Assembly: GCA_902778985.1 (NCBI GenBank)
Contig: CACYZS010000102.1
Span: 1-5,058 of the forward strand
Direction of reading: 5' to 3'
DNA from: an uncultured Ruminococcus sp.
GTDB taxonomy: Bacteria > Bacillota > Clostridia > Oscillospirales > CAG-272
DNA: 5,058 nt
The notes under the pieces are model-generated. The model saw only the letters and a program-made list of their open reading frames with translations. It was not told the origin of the DNA and made no database searches. Made by a program: the position numbers and the translations under genes. Shown here one piece after another: positions 3,997 to 5,058 of the stretch. The first letter of the stretch is position 1, and each line of letters starts with the position of its first letter.

Positions 3997-5058
3997 ATGC
4001 AGAAAACGTTTGTGAAACCCCGAACCTTGACCTCCGTCCTCGTTTTTGCGGCGGTCGTCGCGCTCGCGCTCGTCCTGCTTTTCACCGTTCGCGGGAAAGC
4101 CGACGAACCGGGCGAATTCGCGGACTTCAATTATCAGACTCTTTCGGCGCTTGATCTTGCCGGCGACGCCGACACCGATTTGCGCTTTCTCTTCACGGTC
4201 GGATCGCTCTCCTACAAAGAGGTCGGCTTCGTCTTTTCCAAGACGAACCAACTCCCGACGGTCGGCGGCTACGGCTGCGGAAAGAAAGCGACGACCAACG
4301 TTTACAAAACCGTCACGGCGGGCGGTACGCCCGTAAACGCGCCCGACGGACGCTGGTGGGTAGCGGTCAAATTGACCGATATCCCGCACGAATATTTTGA
4401 CGGAACGCTCTACGTCCGTCCTTACGTCGACGACGGGGAAATCCGCTACGGCGAAGCAAAAGCGCTCACCGTCTGCTCCGCCGCGGAGCACGTGCACGAC
4501 TCGCAACTGTTCCCCGGGTGCGAGGGGTGCGAACTCGAAGACGCGAAGGCAGATATCGATTTTTATAACGCGAGCGACAAAGCCAGCGGGAAATGGGACG
4601 TCAGCGAAACGTATAAGAACATTCGCGGGACCGGTTATTTCCGTCCTCATTCGTCGAACGGCAATCTCGGCAACGACCTTTTGATCGAGTTTTCGATCCT
4701 CTGGAACGAATCTCTTACCGAAGGGGCGGGATCTGCTCTTGACGTCGGGGTCGGGGACGGTTCCGACATCGCCAATATTTATCTGACGGGCGTGAACGCC
4801 GGCAAGATCGTCGCCAAGGAGAGGACCGGCACGACGTATCTTTACCCGACGCCGGCGGCGATCGCGGAGAACCCCTCTCTGAAAACCGTTTCGCTCGGCA
4901 AATACGGTTGGCACCGCCTCGGTTTCCGCGTGCATCAGGAGGCGGCGATCGTCAACGCAGCCGTTAAGTACACCTATATCATCACGGTCTATCTGGACGG
5001 CGAAATGGTCCTGAAATACGATTCGTCGACCTGGGCGACCACCGAGACTCCCGGCGCG
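3997..5058 (+). CDS. Secreted or membrane-anchored protein, paralogue of the lipoprotein's C-terminal domain (cut by window edge)
   Basis: The frame is open for 354 codons from ATG 3997 to the window end, so the C-terminus is missing. AAGGAG at 3983-3988, eight bases upstream, supports the start. Residues 11-31 are a hydrophobic helix after a basic start, acting as signal peptide or anchor; GKA at 33-35 could be a cleavage site. Residues about 45-160 form a domain with LRFLFTVGSLSYKEVGFVFS (62-81) and, later, YVRPYVDDGEIRYGEA (139-154), a pattern I recognise from modules in clostridial extracellular enzymes and dockerin-type proteins but cannot name. A short Cys/His segment follows (C160, H165, H167, C175-x2-C178), apparently a reduced counterpart of the lipoprotein's CxxC modules. 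From about 187 the LamG/ConA-like domain repeats the lipoprotein's: LGNDLLIEFSIL (224-235), GDGSD (253-257), YGWHR (303-307), RVHQEAAIVN (311-320), YLDG (332-335). Unlike its neighbour it lacks a lipobox and Thr-rich linker. Function unknown; a cell-surface binding role is inferred. Confidence 0.83.
   Translation, partial: MQKTFVKPRTLTSVLVFAAVVALALVLLFTVRGKADEPGEFADFNYQTLSALDLAGDADTDLRFLFTVGSLSYKEVGFVFSKTNQLPTVGGYGCGKKATTNVYKTVTAGGTPVNAPDGRWWVAVKLTDIPHEYFDGTLYVRPYVDDGEIRYGEAKALTVCSAAEHVHDSQLFPGCEGCELEDAKADIDFYNASDKASGKWDVSETYKNIRGTGYFRPHSSNGNLGNDLLIEFSILWNESLTEGAGSALDVGVGDGSDIANIYLTGVNAGKIVAKERTGTTYLYPTPAAIAENPSLKTVSLGKYGWHRLGFRVHQEAAIVNAAVKYTYIITVYLDGEMVLKYDSSTWATTETPGA

Noticed and set aside
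3973..4935. 320-codon open frame on the minus strand
   Set aside because: It is antisense to the second surface-protein gene, whose reading frame is homologous to the lipoprotein. The antisense product is again Arg/Val-rich without motifs.
1..5058. tRNA, rRNA, CRISPR array, insertion sequence or phage genes
   Set aside because: No regularly spaced repeats, transposase or integrase motifs, or tRNA/rRNA-like sequence were seen on either strand.

Overview
The window looks like a piece of chromosome from a GC-rich, anaerobic, gut-type member of the Bacillota (Clostridia). This is inferred from AGGAG-type ribosome binding sites, consensus sigma-A-like promoters, a lipoprotein with a Thr/Ala/Pro linker, and extracellular CxxC repeats of the kind common in clostridial surface proteins. 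No taxonomic marker gene is present, so the genus cannot be named.

Left half (1-2160), minus strand. A ZIP-family divalent metal transporter (1233-2015) is followed by an ABC ATPase of the MacB/LolD type (486-1187) and the N-terminal part of its FtsX-type permease (1-486, cut by the window edge). The ATPase and permease overlap by one base (TGATG), and the gap between ZIP and ATPase is 45 bases with no terminator, so all three are probably one transcript. The promoter is nearly ideal: TTGACA, 17 bp, TATGAT, read on the minus strand at 2158-2130. A GTTAG-N6-CTAAC palindrome abuts the -10 box, and a second, very similar palindrome lies in the leader exactly 80 bp downstream. This looks like a metal-responsive operator pair, possibly for a DtxR/MntR-type repressor, although no regulator gene lies in the window.

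Middle (2016-2407). This is an AT-richer divergent intergenic region of 392 bp. It holds the promoter and operators just described and a plausible plus-strand promoter (TTGCAA-17-TACAAT). I see nothing convincing between about 2159 and 2296.

Right half (2408-5058), plus strand. It contains a lipoprotein of 410 residues, a 42-residue acidic micro-ORF, and a second secreted or anchored protein that runs off the right edge. The two large proteins share a clearly homologous C-terminal domain with LamG/concanavalin A-like features but have different N-terminal halves. The lipoprotein has a sortase-like-free lipid anchor, a TTAxPA repeat linker and two CxxC modules; the second has a signal-anchor and a clostridial beta-sandwich-like domain. 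Two long hairpins separate the lipoprotein from the micro-ORF. The arrangement suggests a small paralogous surface-protein cluster, with the micro-ORF between the copies. The function of the cluster is not known to me.
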